Below are positions 17,542-26,600 of a stretch of DNA of 64,000 bases, in pieces; the first letter of the stretch is position 1, and each line of letters starts with the position of its first letter. Made by a program: the position numbers and the translations under genes. The stretch is from Corynebacterium hylobatis. Its GTDB lineage: Bacteria > Actinomycetota > Actinomycetes > Mycobacteriales > Mycobacteriaceae. The notes beneath the pieces were generated by a model that worked only from the letters and a program-made list of their open reading frames with translations, was not told the origin of the DNA and searched no databases. Location: the NCBI RefSeq assembly GCF_003955685.1, contig NZ_RXHJ01000001.1, forward strand, positions 221,570-285,569, given 5' to 3'.

Positions 17542-18765
17542 TTAACGGGACTCCTTCCGGTGTTGGCCGGCGATGGCAGGGACGAGGAACAGGACATGGG
17601 AGGCCAGGCCGAGCCCGATCATGATCAGCCCGGCGGTACGCGCCGGCCCGTCCGGGGCGAGCAGGGTGAATACGGCGCCGAGGTTGAGCAGCAGCACCCG
17701 GGCCACGCCCGCCCTGTCTGCCGTGTTCCGGGCCCGCAGGACCTGCTCCCGACCGCCGCCGAGGAGGGTGGGCAGCAGGTGGTGCAGGACGCCGGTGATC
17801 AGCTGCAGCAGTCCGACCCCCAGGAAGGCGGGGGCGAACAGGGCGGTGACCTGGCGGGCGTCGGCGGCCAGCAGGGTGCTCACGGCGTCCGCCGCGCACA
17901 CTGCGGTCAGCCACAGCAGACCGGCGGTGACGCTGAGGGTGGCGGTGGACCAGTTCGCCCGGCCACCGAGGACTCCGGTGAGCACCGGCTGGATGACCAG
18001 CAGCGCGGCCACGACGACCAGCAGTTGGATGGCGCCGGCGAACACCGGCTGCCCGAGGAGGTGCGCGACGAGCACCGCAACGAGGGCCCCGCAGTGGAGG
18101 ATGAGTGCCCGGGTGCAGCGGCGGCGGGCGGTGGCACTGATGCGGGTGCCGGAGAGGGTGGGCAGGAGCGTGACCACGGTGCCCAGCACGGTGAGGAAGG
18201 CGAAGCCCCAGATGGCAGCGCGGGAGTGCCCGGCGATCATGCCGGTGTAGTCGCCGACACCGCGGCCGGCGAAATTGCCGATCAGCCCCGCCAGTACGAG
18301 GAAGGCGGCGGCCGCGAGGTAGAAGGGCACGGTGGCGGCGAACTGCCCGGACAGGCTGCCGCGCAGGTGCGAGAACACGACGGCCATGTGCCACAGCCCC
18401 GCCCAGATGACCAGGGTGGCGGCGAAATCAGCGAGCGCACCCCAGTCGTAACCGGCCTTACCCACGATGAGCAGGATCAGGCCGACCTGGACGAGGATGA
18501 TCCGGGTGACCACACCGCGGTAGCTGCCGGCGGCCGTGCGGGTCAGTGCCTCGGTGAAGTGGGTCGAGTAGATGAGGATCGCGGTGGTGACCACCCCGAG
18601 GGTGAAGGCATGGACCGTCACCCACCAGCTGACCGGGGCGCCCAGGGAACGGGCGAGGATGATGCCCAGCCCGATGAGCAGCCAGCTGCCCACCGTCGCG
18701 GCAGCCAGCGTGTGGTAGCGGCCGCGTCGGCGCAGGGAGACGTCGGAGAGTGAGAGCTCAGACAC
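17542..18765 (-). CDS. Polytopic membrane protein, NnrS-like, unknown function
   Basis: A 407-residue integral membrane protein with about twelve hydrophobic segments. Conserved-looking histidines lie in or near them: VHAFTLGV (about 51-58), STHFTE (about 67-72), LWHMAVVFSH (about 123-132), AGHSRAAIWG (about 178-187), LHCGALVAV, and VLHHLLPTLLGG (about 339-350). Such histidine spacing recalls heme/copper membrane proteins of the NnrS or heme-copper oxidase kind, but I do not recognise the exact family. It overlaps the preceding gene by eight bases. The copper oxidase gene would have been the next gene before the IS insertion. Its 3' end contains GGAAGGAG, a Shine-Dalgarno-like sequence now cut off from that gene. 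Confidence 0.65.
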   Translation of the reverse strand: MSELSLSDVSLRRRGRYHTLAAATVGSWLLIGLGIILARSLGAPVSWWVTVHAFTLGVVTTAILIYSTHFTEALTRTAAGSYRGVVTRIILVQVGLILLIVGKAGYDWGALADFAATLVIWAGLWHMAVVFSHLRGSLSGQFAATVPFYLAAAAFLVLAGLIGNFAGRGVGDYTGMIAGHSRAAIWGFAFLTVLGTVVTLLPTLSGTRISATARRRCTRALILHCGALVAVLVAHLLGQPVFAGAIQLLVVVAALLVIQPVLTGVLGGRANWSTATLSVTAGLLWLTAVCAADAVSTLLAADARQVTALFAPAFLGVGLLQLITGVLHHLLPTLLGGGREQVLRARNTADRAGVARVLLLNLGAVFTLLAPDGPARTAGLIMIGLGLASHVLFLVPAIAGQHRKESR

Positions 18766-19888
18766 GGGTAGCCCTCCGTGCCCGCGCCTGCTCCCGGGCG
18801 ATGCGGCGGCGGCGTTTATCGGTGGCGATCAGCGTCACGGCGGTGACCATGAACAGCAGCACGGCGACGACGTTGAGGATTCCCCCGCCCACCCAGGCGA
18901 GGTCGGTGGCCCGCAGGTCCGCGACAACCCGCAGGACCAGCCCGGCGTGGAGCAGGGCCACCGGGATATAGAGGGTGACGTGGTAGGGGATGGATTTGCG
19001 GATGACCCCACCGAGGATGAAAGGGGCATGCGCGAAGATCATGGAGACCACGAATCCGAGGAAGACGGAGTGGACGGCGGCATCGTGGAGGTGCCCGGCG
19101 CGGGTGTGCCCGAAACCCAGCCACAGCAGCCCCGCGACGATGAGCCAGCCGTAGCCGGCGAGCATGCAGATCGCGGTGTATTTCGGCAGTTTCCCGGCGT
19201 GGATGAGGCGGCGGGCGGCGTCCACACGCACGGTGACCACGGCGACCGCGATCAGCAGTACGCCCATGAGCGCGAAGCCGAGCTGCGGCTGCACCGCGAA
19301 GAGCAGGGCCGCGGCGACCAGGGCGAGGACGAGGGCGGTGATGGTGGTCTCCGCGGCGGTGCCGGCGAAGGAGACCCGGGCCAGTTCCATGCGTTCCCCG
19401 ATGATGGTGGCCACGGCGAAGACGACGGCACAGGGGACGATGTCCGCGAAGTCCGCGCCTCCGCCCCACCAGACGGTGGCGAAGACCGCACCGATCACTC
19501 CCGACGCCTGGACCAGCACGGAGTAGGTGGCCTGGCGGCGGTGGATGAGTACATACACCGCGCCCAGCACGAGGAAGGCCACGGTGAAGGCCGTGGCCGG
19601 GACCAGCCGCGGGGCGCCGGCCAGGAGCGTGACCACGCCGAGGGCGTTGGCCACCGGACCAGTCCAGGCCCAGCGGGTCTTCGCCGCGACTGTACGTTCC
19701 ATCCCGATTGCCCCGCCGACGAAACCGAAGACCATGAGGGCACCGTGGTCGGGGCCCAGGGAGGCGGGCGGGGTACCCGCCCAGAGGCCGAGGAGGGTGA
19801 GTCCGGCGAGCATGCCGGTGAGCAGGGAGACCCCCGCGAACATCAGCAGCAGGCCCCGGGGCCACACGGCGGACTTCTTTTTTGCCAC
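18758..19888 (-). CDS. Polytopic membrane protein, NnrS-like, unknown function
   Basis: A 376-residue membrane protein with about eleven hydrophobic segments. It has HGALMVFGFVGGAIGMERT (about 49-67) near the N-terminus and HDAAVHSVFLGFVVSMIFAH (about 265-284) later. The pattern of His in a membrane helix followed by GF and a second His cluster before MIFAH resembles NnrS-type NO-response proteins. Basic C-terminus (KRRRRIAREQARARR). It is first in the operon with the 407-residue protein and, before the IS, the copper oxidase. It is divergent from a DUF2249 gene across a 72-base gap. Role in NO or nitrite handling is inference. Confidence 0.65.
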   Translation of the reverse strand: MAKKKSAVWPRGLLLMFAGVSLLTGMLAGLTLLGLWAGTPPASLGPDHGALMVFGFVGGAIGMERTVAAKTRWAWTGPVANALGVVTLLAGAPRLVPATAFTVAFLVLGAVYVLIHRRQATYSVLVQASGVIGAVFATVWWGGGADFADIVPCAVVFAVATIIGERMELARVSFAGTAAETTITALVLALVAAALLFAVQPQLGFALMGVLLIAVAVVTVRVDAARRLIHAGKLPKYTAICMLAGYGWLIVAGLLWLGFGHTRAGHLHDAAVHSVFLGFVVSMIFAHAPFILGGVIRKSIPYHVTLYIPVALLHAGLVLRVVADLRATDLAWVGGGILNVVAVLLFMVTAVTLIATDKRRRRIAREQARARRATRV

Positions 19889-19960
19889 GGTTTATATCGT
19901 ACTATTTGGGTGACAGGCCTGAGCAGGTTCCGCTTCCCCGATCCCGGAGGACCACCCACC

Positions 19961-20227
19961 ATGGACATGCAGCTGCCGATCTCCGACGCCCGCGAAGTGG
20001 ACGAGACCCCCGTCCTCAACGCCGCCATCATCCCGCATGCGATCCGGCACGGCGCCATCCACGGCGCCCTGGGTTCGCGCCGGGTCGGCGAATCGATGAT
20101 CCTCATCGCACCTCACAACCCCCTCCCCCTGCTTGGTGAGGTCAAGGCCAGGGCCGGGACCTTCAAGGTGACGTACCTGCAGGAGGGACCCCGCGACTGG
20201 CGCCTGAAGTTCACGCGAACCGCCTGA
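19961..20227 (+). CDS. DUF2249-type small protein
   Basis: An 88-residue soluble protein beginning MDMQLPISDAREVDETPVLN, with the family core L-I-A-P-H-N-P-L-P-L-L (about 48-58) and ending in the WRLKF region. DUF2249 proteins occur beside denitrification, NnrS and hemerythrin genes and have no settled function. A CGGAGG Shine-Dalgarno (19945-19950) supports this ATG; the frame upstream is not part of the family. It is divergent from the membrane-protein operon, so the two may share regulation. Confidence 0.7.
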   Translation: MDMQLPISDAREVDETPVLNAAIIPHAIRHGAIHGALGSRRVGESMILIAPHNPLPLLGEVKARAGTFKVTYLQEGPRDWRLKFTRTA

Positions 20228-20257
20228 AAAGCCCTGCAGAAAGGCTAGAATCGGGGC

Positions 20258-21535
20258 ATGCCCTCCCCATCAGCACGTGACGGCGTCCGCCTCGTCTGGC
20301 AGGGCATGGACACTGTCCGCCCGCAGGCCGCTGCACAGCTGGGGCCGCTGCGCCGGCATCACCGATCGGGAACCGAACGGGTCGAGGTACTCACGGAGCG
20401 GGACAACCTCATCCTGCGCGGTGACAATCTGCCCGCGCTGCAGGCGCTGGCCCCGCTGTTCGGTGGCACGGTGCGGCTGGCCTACATCGACCCGCCTTAC
20501 AACACGGGCAGTTCGGACTACCTCTATGCCGACCGGCGCAGCCGGGCGGACTGGCTGAGTTTCATGAACGAGCGGATCAGGGCCGCCCTGCCCCTGCTCC
20601 GCGACGACGCCGTCTTCATCCTCCAGTGCAGCTTCCACCAGTCCGCCTACCTCGAGGTGATGCTCGACCAGTTCGAGGGACTGCACAAGGTCGCCGTTCT
20701 CCACGCCCTGGTCCGTCACCCCGACCGGACGCTGACAGCGGACAAGCAGTTCCACGACGTCGTCGAGCAGATCCTCATCTACTCCCGCGACCCGGACTTC
20801 CGCATGCCCGGCCGGCGGCGGGAACGCGACCTGACTGACTACCGCTGGCGGGTCGAGGTCACCGGCCCCGGTACACCGGCCGTCCTCGGCGGCCGACAGT
20901 GCACCATTTACCAGCCGGAGGCCTGGCGGAAGATCGACGTCACCCCCGGAGAGGGAGTTTTCCGCACCCACTCCATCCGGGGGTCCCTGCGGGAGAAGAA
21001 CTCCTCGGGACGTTTCTGGGTCGCCCACCTGGAGCCCCTCGACCTGGCCCCGATGACGCTCATCGAGGTCCCCGACATCGGGGCTGACGGCCTGGGCCAC
21101 CGCTACTTCCATACCCCGCGTACCGGGAACCGCAACGGCTCCTACTTCCAGGGCATGCCGCTCTCCCAGGACCACACGTGCCTGCCCCACCCCAATTTCC
21201 TCGATGTCCATGCGGACTACAACCGGGTCGCCGCGGAAGGCGGGGTGAGTTTCCGCAACGGCAAGAAACCGGAGTCACTGCTCCAGCTGCTCATCGAACG
21301 CTTCACGGAGCCGGGTGACACGGTGCTGGACTACCACCTGGGTTCGGGCACCACCTCAGCGGCGGCCCATAAGCTGGGCCGCCGCCACATCGGCATCGAG
21401 CAGCGCGAATGGGCCGAGACCATCGCCCTACGGCGGTTGTGCGGGGTCATCGACGGCGAGCAGTCGGGCATCTCCACCGAGGTGGGCTGGGCGGGCGGAG
21501 GCAGCGTGGTCTACGGGGAACTGGCGCCGGGGTGA
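20258..21535 (+). CDS. Solitary site-specific DNA methyltransferase (type III Mod-like)
   Basis: A SAM-dependent amino-methyltransferase, probably making N6-methyladenine. The catalytic motif AYIDPPYNTG (DPPY at about 78-81) lies near the N-terminus and the SAM loop YHLGSGTTSAAA (about 362-373) near the C-terminus, the beta-class order seen in type III Mod proteins. At 425 residues it is shorter than most Mod subunits. The usual SID motif after DPPY is replaced by LQCSFHQS. A TAGAAT box ends about six bases before the ATG, suggesting a leaderless transcript. No restriction subunit is adjacent: the neighbours are a DUF2249 gene (30 bases upstream) and convergent mog (one base apart). Confidence 0.85.
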   Translation: MPSPSARDGVRLVWQGMDTVRPQAAAQLGPLRRHHRSGTERVEVLTERDNLILRGDNLPALQALAPLFGGTVRLAYIDPPYNTGSSDYLYADRRSRADWLSFMNERIRAALPLLRDDAVFILQCSFHQSAYLEVMLDQFEGLHKVAVLHALVRHPDRTLTADKQFHDVVEQILIYSRDPDFRMPGRRRERDLTDYRWRVEVTGPGTPAVLGGRQCTIYQPEAWRKIDVTPGEGVFRTHSIRGSLREKNSSGRFWVAHLEPLDLAPMTLIEVPDIGADGLGHRYFHTPRTGNRNGSYFQGMPLSQDHTCLPHPNFLDVHADYNRVAAEGGVSFRNGKKPESLLQLLIERFTEPGDTVLDYHLGSGTTSAAAHKLGRRHIGIEQREWAETIALRRLCGVIDGEQSGISTEVGWAGGGSVVYGELAPG

Positions 21536-21536
21536 T

Positions 21537-22016
21537 TCAGCAGAGTCGTTCGAAGATGTCCGGCAGCAGCGGACAGACCACGCCGAGGGTGTCGCGGACC
21601 CCACCGGTGGAGCCAGGGGAATTGATGATCAGGGCATCCGCCGGACCTCGGCCGGTCAGGCCGATCAGCGCCCGGGACAGGCCCGCCTGACGGGTGGAGG
21701 TCAGCCCCTGGATGAGCACCTGGGTGACCAGCCCGTCGAGGCGCACCGCAAGCAGCGGGGCAGTGGCCTCCGGGACCTGGTTGCGGGGTCCGAGGCCGGT
21801 GCCGCCCACGGTGACGATGACGCGGTGGGCGGCGGCGCGGGCGTCGGCAAGCGCCCGGGACACGGCCCGTGCCCCCTCCTCGACGACAACGATCCCGGCC
21901 GGAATCCCGGCCTCCGCGAGCAACTCACAGGCCAGCGGGCCGGCGGTGTCCCGCCGTTCCCCGCTCAGGATGCGGTCGGAGGTGACGATGACAATGCCGG
22001 TCAGTCCGCTGGTCAT
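21537..22016 (-). CDS. mog: Molybdopterin adenylyltransferase-type protein (MogA/MoaB family)
   Basis: Adenylylates molybdopterin before Mo insertion by MoeA. The 159-residue protein has the MoCF fold with IVIVTSDRILSGERRD (about 8-23), VIVTVGGTGLGPRN (about 66-79, the family TGGTG motif) and INSPGSTGG (about 131-139). AGAAAGGAC precedes the ATG at 22014-22016. The frame extends upstream, but that part is not homologous. A TACACT -10 box lies at 22058-22063 on the minus strand. Divergent from narK, which needs the cofactor pathway. Confidence 0.9.
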   Translation of the reverse strand: MTSGLTGIVIVTSDRILSGERRDTAGPLACELLAEAGIPAGIVVVEEGARAVSRALADARAAAHRVIVTVGGTGLGPRNQVPEATAPLLAVRLDGLVTQVLIQGLTSTRQAGLSRALIGLTGRGPADALIINSPGSTGGVRDTLGVVCPLLPDIFERLC

Positions 22017-22265
22017 ATCCAGTCCTTTCTCCGGCACGGGCCTGTGATCTGTGCCATAGTGTAGGGCAGGAGCGCGGGCGCCCCGGCTGCGGGGCGGGCG
22101 GGCTGCCGGTGACATCGTCAAACAGAAGAAACCGAGATGCCCCTCCACCTCCGATTAAACACCAGAAAACCTGCACGAACCGCTGAAAACGCAGGGCAAA
22201 GGTTATACCGTCGTATTTAGCACAGATTTTCCTTGAATAAACACCCCCTGTTCAGTGAGGATCGC
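22017..22265. promoter_or_regulatory. mog-narK divergent control region
   Basis: A 249-base gap between mog (minus) and narK (plus). The minus strand has a TACACT -10 (22058-22063) for mog. The AT-richer segment GGTTATACCGTCGTATTTAG (22201-22220) before narK is the likely core promoter and regulator-binding zone. In C. glutamicum the narKGHJI promoter is controlled by ArnR and GlxR; I could not mark their sites reliably here. Confidence 0.45.
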
Positions 22266-23603
22266 ATGAGCACAAAACTCGACACGCAAGGCAGGGTCCT
22301 GCACGGCTGGGACCCTGAGAACGAAGAGACCTGGGACTCCTCCATCGCGTGGCGGACGTTGTGGATATCCACGATCATCCTCTTCATCGGCTTCGCCACC
22401 TGGTACCTGGTCTCCGCCATCGCCCCGGTCCTCAACTCGATCGGTTTCGACCTCTCCACCACCCAGCTCTACTGGCTGACCTCCATCCCGGGCCTGGCCT
22501 GCGGCCTGTTCCGCCTGGTCTTCATGTTCCTGCCGGCCACCATGGGCACCCGCCGCCTGGTCACGATGTCCTCGCTGCTGTTCATCATCCCCATGCTCGG
22601 CTGGTACTTCGCCGTCCAGAACACCGACACCCCCTACTGGTGGCTGCTGGTCCTCGCCTTCCTCACCGGTATCGGCGGCGGCGTGTTCTCCGGCTTCATG
22701 CCCTCGACCGGATACTTCTTCCCCAGGCGCCTCTCCGGCACCGCCCTGGGTCTGCAGGCCGGTCTGGGCAACTTCGGCATGTCCTTCATCATGCTCGTCG
22801 CGCCGTGGCTGATGGGTGTCACCCTCCTGGGCATCGGCTTCGTGGCCCCGCAGCGCTCCGGCGACGGTGAGGCACTCTTCGTCCACAACCCCGCCATCCT
22901 CATGGTCCCCTGGGCGATCATCATGGCCGCCGTCGCCTGGATCTACCTCAAGGACGTGCCGGTCAAGGCCAATTTCCGCGAACAGATCGACATCTTCAGC
23001 AACCGCAACACCTGGTTTCTGACGATCATCTACCTGATGACCTTCGGCGCCTTCTCCGGCTTCGCTGCCCAGCTCGCGCTGATCATCAACAACGTCTTCG
23101 GCTCCGGCTCCGAATTCGCCGCGACCTACGCCGCCGAGGACCTCCCCCGCGGCGCGACCTACGCCTTCATCGGCCCCTTCATCGGTGCCCTCGTCCGCGC
23201 CCTGTGGGGCCCGCTGTGCGATAAATTCGGCGGCGCGATCTGGACCTTCATCGGCGGGGTGGGCATGACCATCTTCACCGCGATCGCCGCTCTCTTCCTC
23301 ACCCCGGATTCGCCGGACGAGTACATCTGGTTCCTCGGCTCGATGCTCATCATGTTCTTCTTCACCGGCCTGGGCAACGCCGGCACCTTCAAGCAGATGC
23401 CGATGATCCTGCCCAAGCGGCAGTCCGGCGGCGTGATCGGCTGGACCGGCGCGGTCGGCGCCTTCGGCCCCTTCATCGTCGGCGTCCTGCTGTCCCTGAT
23501 AGCACCCGTCATCTTCTTCTGGGGCTGCGTCGTGTTCTTCGCCTTCGCCACCACCCTGACCTGGATCTACTACGCCCGCCCCAACGCCCCGTTCCCCGGC
23601 TGA
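22266..23603 (+). CDS. narK: Nitrate/nitrite antiporter NarK
   Basis: Major-facilitator transporter that brings in nitrate and exports nitrite. The 445-residue protein has twelve membrane segments with the glycine-rich nitrate signatures GIGGGVFSGFMPSTGYFFP (about 137-155) and GLGNAGTFKQMP (about 371-382), and an arginine in the first half (GLFRLVFMF, about 80-88) in the nitrate site. The ATG at 22266 with upstream GTGAGG is preferred over a TTG at 22233. First gene of narKGHJI, 16 bases before narG. Confidence 0.95.
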   Translation: MSTKLDTQGRVLHGWDPENEETWDSSIAWRTLWISTIILFIGFATWYLVSAIAPVLNSIGFDLSTTQLYWLTSIPGLACGLFRLVFMFLPATMGTRRLVTMSSLLFIIPMLGWYFAVQNTDTPYWWLLVLAFLTGIGGGVFSGFMPSTGYFFPRRLSGTALGLQAGLGNFGMSFIMLVAPWLMGVTLLGIGFVAPQRSGDGEALFVHNPAILMVPWAIIMAAVAWIYLKDVPVKANFREQIDIFSNRNTWFLTIIYLMTFGAFSGFAAQLALIINNVFGSGSEFAATYAAEDLPRGATYAFIGPFIGALVRALWGPLCDKFGGAIWTFIGGVGMTIFTAIAALFLTPDSPDEYIWFLGSMLIMFFFTGLGNAGTFKQMPMILPKRQSGGVIGWTGAVGAFGPFIVGVLLSLIAPVIFFWGCVVFFAFATTLTWIYYARPNAPFPG

Positions 23604-23619
23604 CCAAAGGATTTCGCCC

Positions 23620-26600
23620 ATGACCACCACGACCGCAAACCCGCTGTTCAAGTTCGGGAGCTTCCTGCGTAAAGGCCAGATGACCGACAGTGGCCAGCAG
23701 CTGTTCCTCAAGGGGGGCCGCCAGGCGGACATCTTCTACCGCAACCGCTGGTCCTTCGACAAGATGGTGCGGTCCACCCACGGGGTGAACTGCACCGGCT
23801 CCTGCTCCTGGAAGGTCTACGTCAAGGACGGTGTGATCACGTGGGAGTCGCAGGCCGTCGACTATCCCTCGACCGGCCCGGACATGCCCGACTACGAACC
23901 CCGCGGTTGTCCCCGCGGCGCCTCCTTCTCGTGGTACACCTACTCCCCCACCCGCATCCGTTACCCCTATGCCCGTGGCGTGCTGGTGGACATGTACCGG
24001 GAGGCCAAGACCCGGCTGGGCGATCCGGTGCTGGCCTGGCGGGAGATCGTGGAGACCCCCGAGAAGCGCGCCGCCTACGTCTCCCAGCGTGGCAAGGGCG
24101 GGCTGATCCGCATCAACTATGAGGAGGCCGTGGAGATCGCAGCGGCCGCCCACACCTACACCATCCGCCAGTACGGCCCGGACCGGATCGCCGGATTCAC
24201 GGTCATCCCGGCGATGTCGCAGGTCTCCTACGGTGCCGGCACCCGTTTCCTGCAGATGATCGGCGGGGTGGCCCTGTCCTTCTACGACTGGTATGCGGAC
24301 CTGCCGCCGGCCTCCCCGCAGACCTTCGGCGACCAGACCGATGTCCCGGAATCAGGTGACTGGTACAACTCCTCCTACCTGATGATGTGGGGCTCGAACA
24401 TCCCGGTCACCCGCACCCCGGACTCCCACTTCATGGTGGAGACCCGCTACAACGGCACCAAGGTGGTCGTCGTCTCCCCCGACTTCGCCGACAACACCAA
24501 GTTCGCCGACGAGTGGATGCGTATCAACCCCGGCACTGACGCCGCCCTGGCCTTCGCCATGGGCCATGTCATCCTCTCCGAGTTCCACGTGGGCAAGAAG
24601 ACGCCGTACTTCATCGAGTACATGCGCAAATACACCGACGCCCCCTTCCTCATCGCCCTGGACGAGCGTGGGGACGGCACGGTGACGCCGGGCAAATTCC
24701 TCACCGCCTCGCTTCTCGACGCCGACGGCACCCACGCCGGGCTGCAGGGCTCCGCCAACGCCACCCACCGCCTGCTCACCATGCGGCCCGACGGCACCGT
24801 GGCCGACCCGGGCGGCACCATTGCCGACCGGTACGGCGAGGACGGGGTGGGCAAGTGGAATCTGCGCCAGGACGGCGTGGAATCCGTCATGTCCGTGGCC
24901 GACACCGGTACCTTCGACACCGCGGAGGTGCTCTTCCCCCGCTTCGACCTCGCCGCGGATCCCGAGGATGTCCAGGGCACCGGCCCCATCGGCGCCGGTG
25001 TCGTCCACCGCGGTGTGCCCTACCGGGTGGTCGACGGGAAGAAGATCACCACCGTCTTCGACCTCATGCTCGCCCACTACGGTGTCGCCCGCCCGGAGCT
25101 CAACCTGCCGGGCCAGTGGCCCACCGACTTCCACGACGTGAGCTCCCCGGGCACCCCCGCCTGGCAGGAGGAGCTGACCGGTGTGCCCGCCAATGCCGCA
25201 ATCCGCATCGGCCGGGAATTCGCCCAGAACGCGGACGACTCGAAGGGCCGCAGCCAGATCATCATGGGCGCCGGCGTCAACCACTATTTCCACGCCGACA
25301 ACATCTACCGCACCTTCCTGGCCCTGACCTCAATGTGCGGTACACAGGGCGTCAACGGCGGCGGTTGGGCCCACTACGTCGGTCAGGAGAAGCTGCGCCC
25401 GATGAACGGCTGGTCCCAGTACGCCTTCGCGCTGGACTGGCAACGCCCGCCGCGCCAGATGATCACCACCGGCTTCTTCTACCTGACCACCGACCAGTGG
25501 CGCTACGACAACTCGAAGGCCTCCCGCCTGGCCTCCCCGCTGGCCAACCGCGGGGTGGTCGGCGACAAGATGCTCTCCGACACGCTCATCGAGTCGATGA
25601 AACGCGGCTGGATGCCCGCCTACCCGCAGTTCAACCGCAACGTGCTGCTGCTGGCCGATGAGGCCGAGGCCAAGGGCATGGACATCAAGGATTATGTGGT
25701 CTCCGAGCTGGAGAGCGGCAACATGCAGTTCGCCGCTGAAGACCCGGACGCCCCGGAGAACTGGCCGCGCATCCTGCTCAACTGGCGCACCAACCTCATG
25801 GGCTCCTCCGCCAAGGGCACGGAGTTCTTCCTGCGCCACATGCTCGGCGTGGACTCCGACGCCACCGCGACAGAGCTGGAGGAGCACGAGCGTCCCGAAT
25901 CGATCAGGTGGCGGGAGGAGGCACCGACCGGCAAGCTCGACCTGATGCTGACCACGGACTTCCGCAACACATCGACGACGCTGGTCTCCGACATCGTCCT
26001 GCCGGCGGCCACCTGGTACGAGAAGCATGATCTGTCCACCACGGACATGCACCCGTTCATCCACTCCTTCAACGCGGCGATCAACCCGCCATGGGAGGCC
26101 CGCACCGACTTCGAGGTCTTCCGGGACCTCTCGCGCGCCGTCTCAGAGCAGGCGGTGCGCTGGCTGGGCACTCAGACGGACCTGATCACCGCACCCCTGG
26201 GCCATGACTCCCCCGACGAGCTGAGCATGCCCAACGGCATCGTCCCCGACCTCGCGGAGACCGGCCTCATCCCGGGGCAGACGATGGCCAAGCTCATCCC
26301 CGTCGAACGCGACTACACCCGCATCCACGAGAAGTGGCTGCACCTGGGCCCGCTGACCGGCGAAAAGGGTACCGGTGTGCACGGTACTCCCTACAACGTG
26401 GCCAAACAGGTCGAGGAGCTCGCCGTGAAGAACGGCACCTCCGAGACCCTCTCGGCCGGGGAACGCCCCGACCTGGACACCGACATCAAGGTCATCGAGA
26501 TGATCCTGCACCTGTCGGGTGTGTCCAACGGTGAAGTCGCCGCGGAGGGCTTCCGCAACCAGGGTGCGCGTGTGGGCACCGACATGTCGGATCTCATCGC

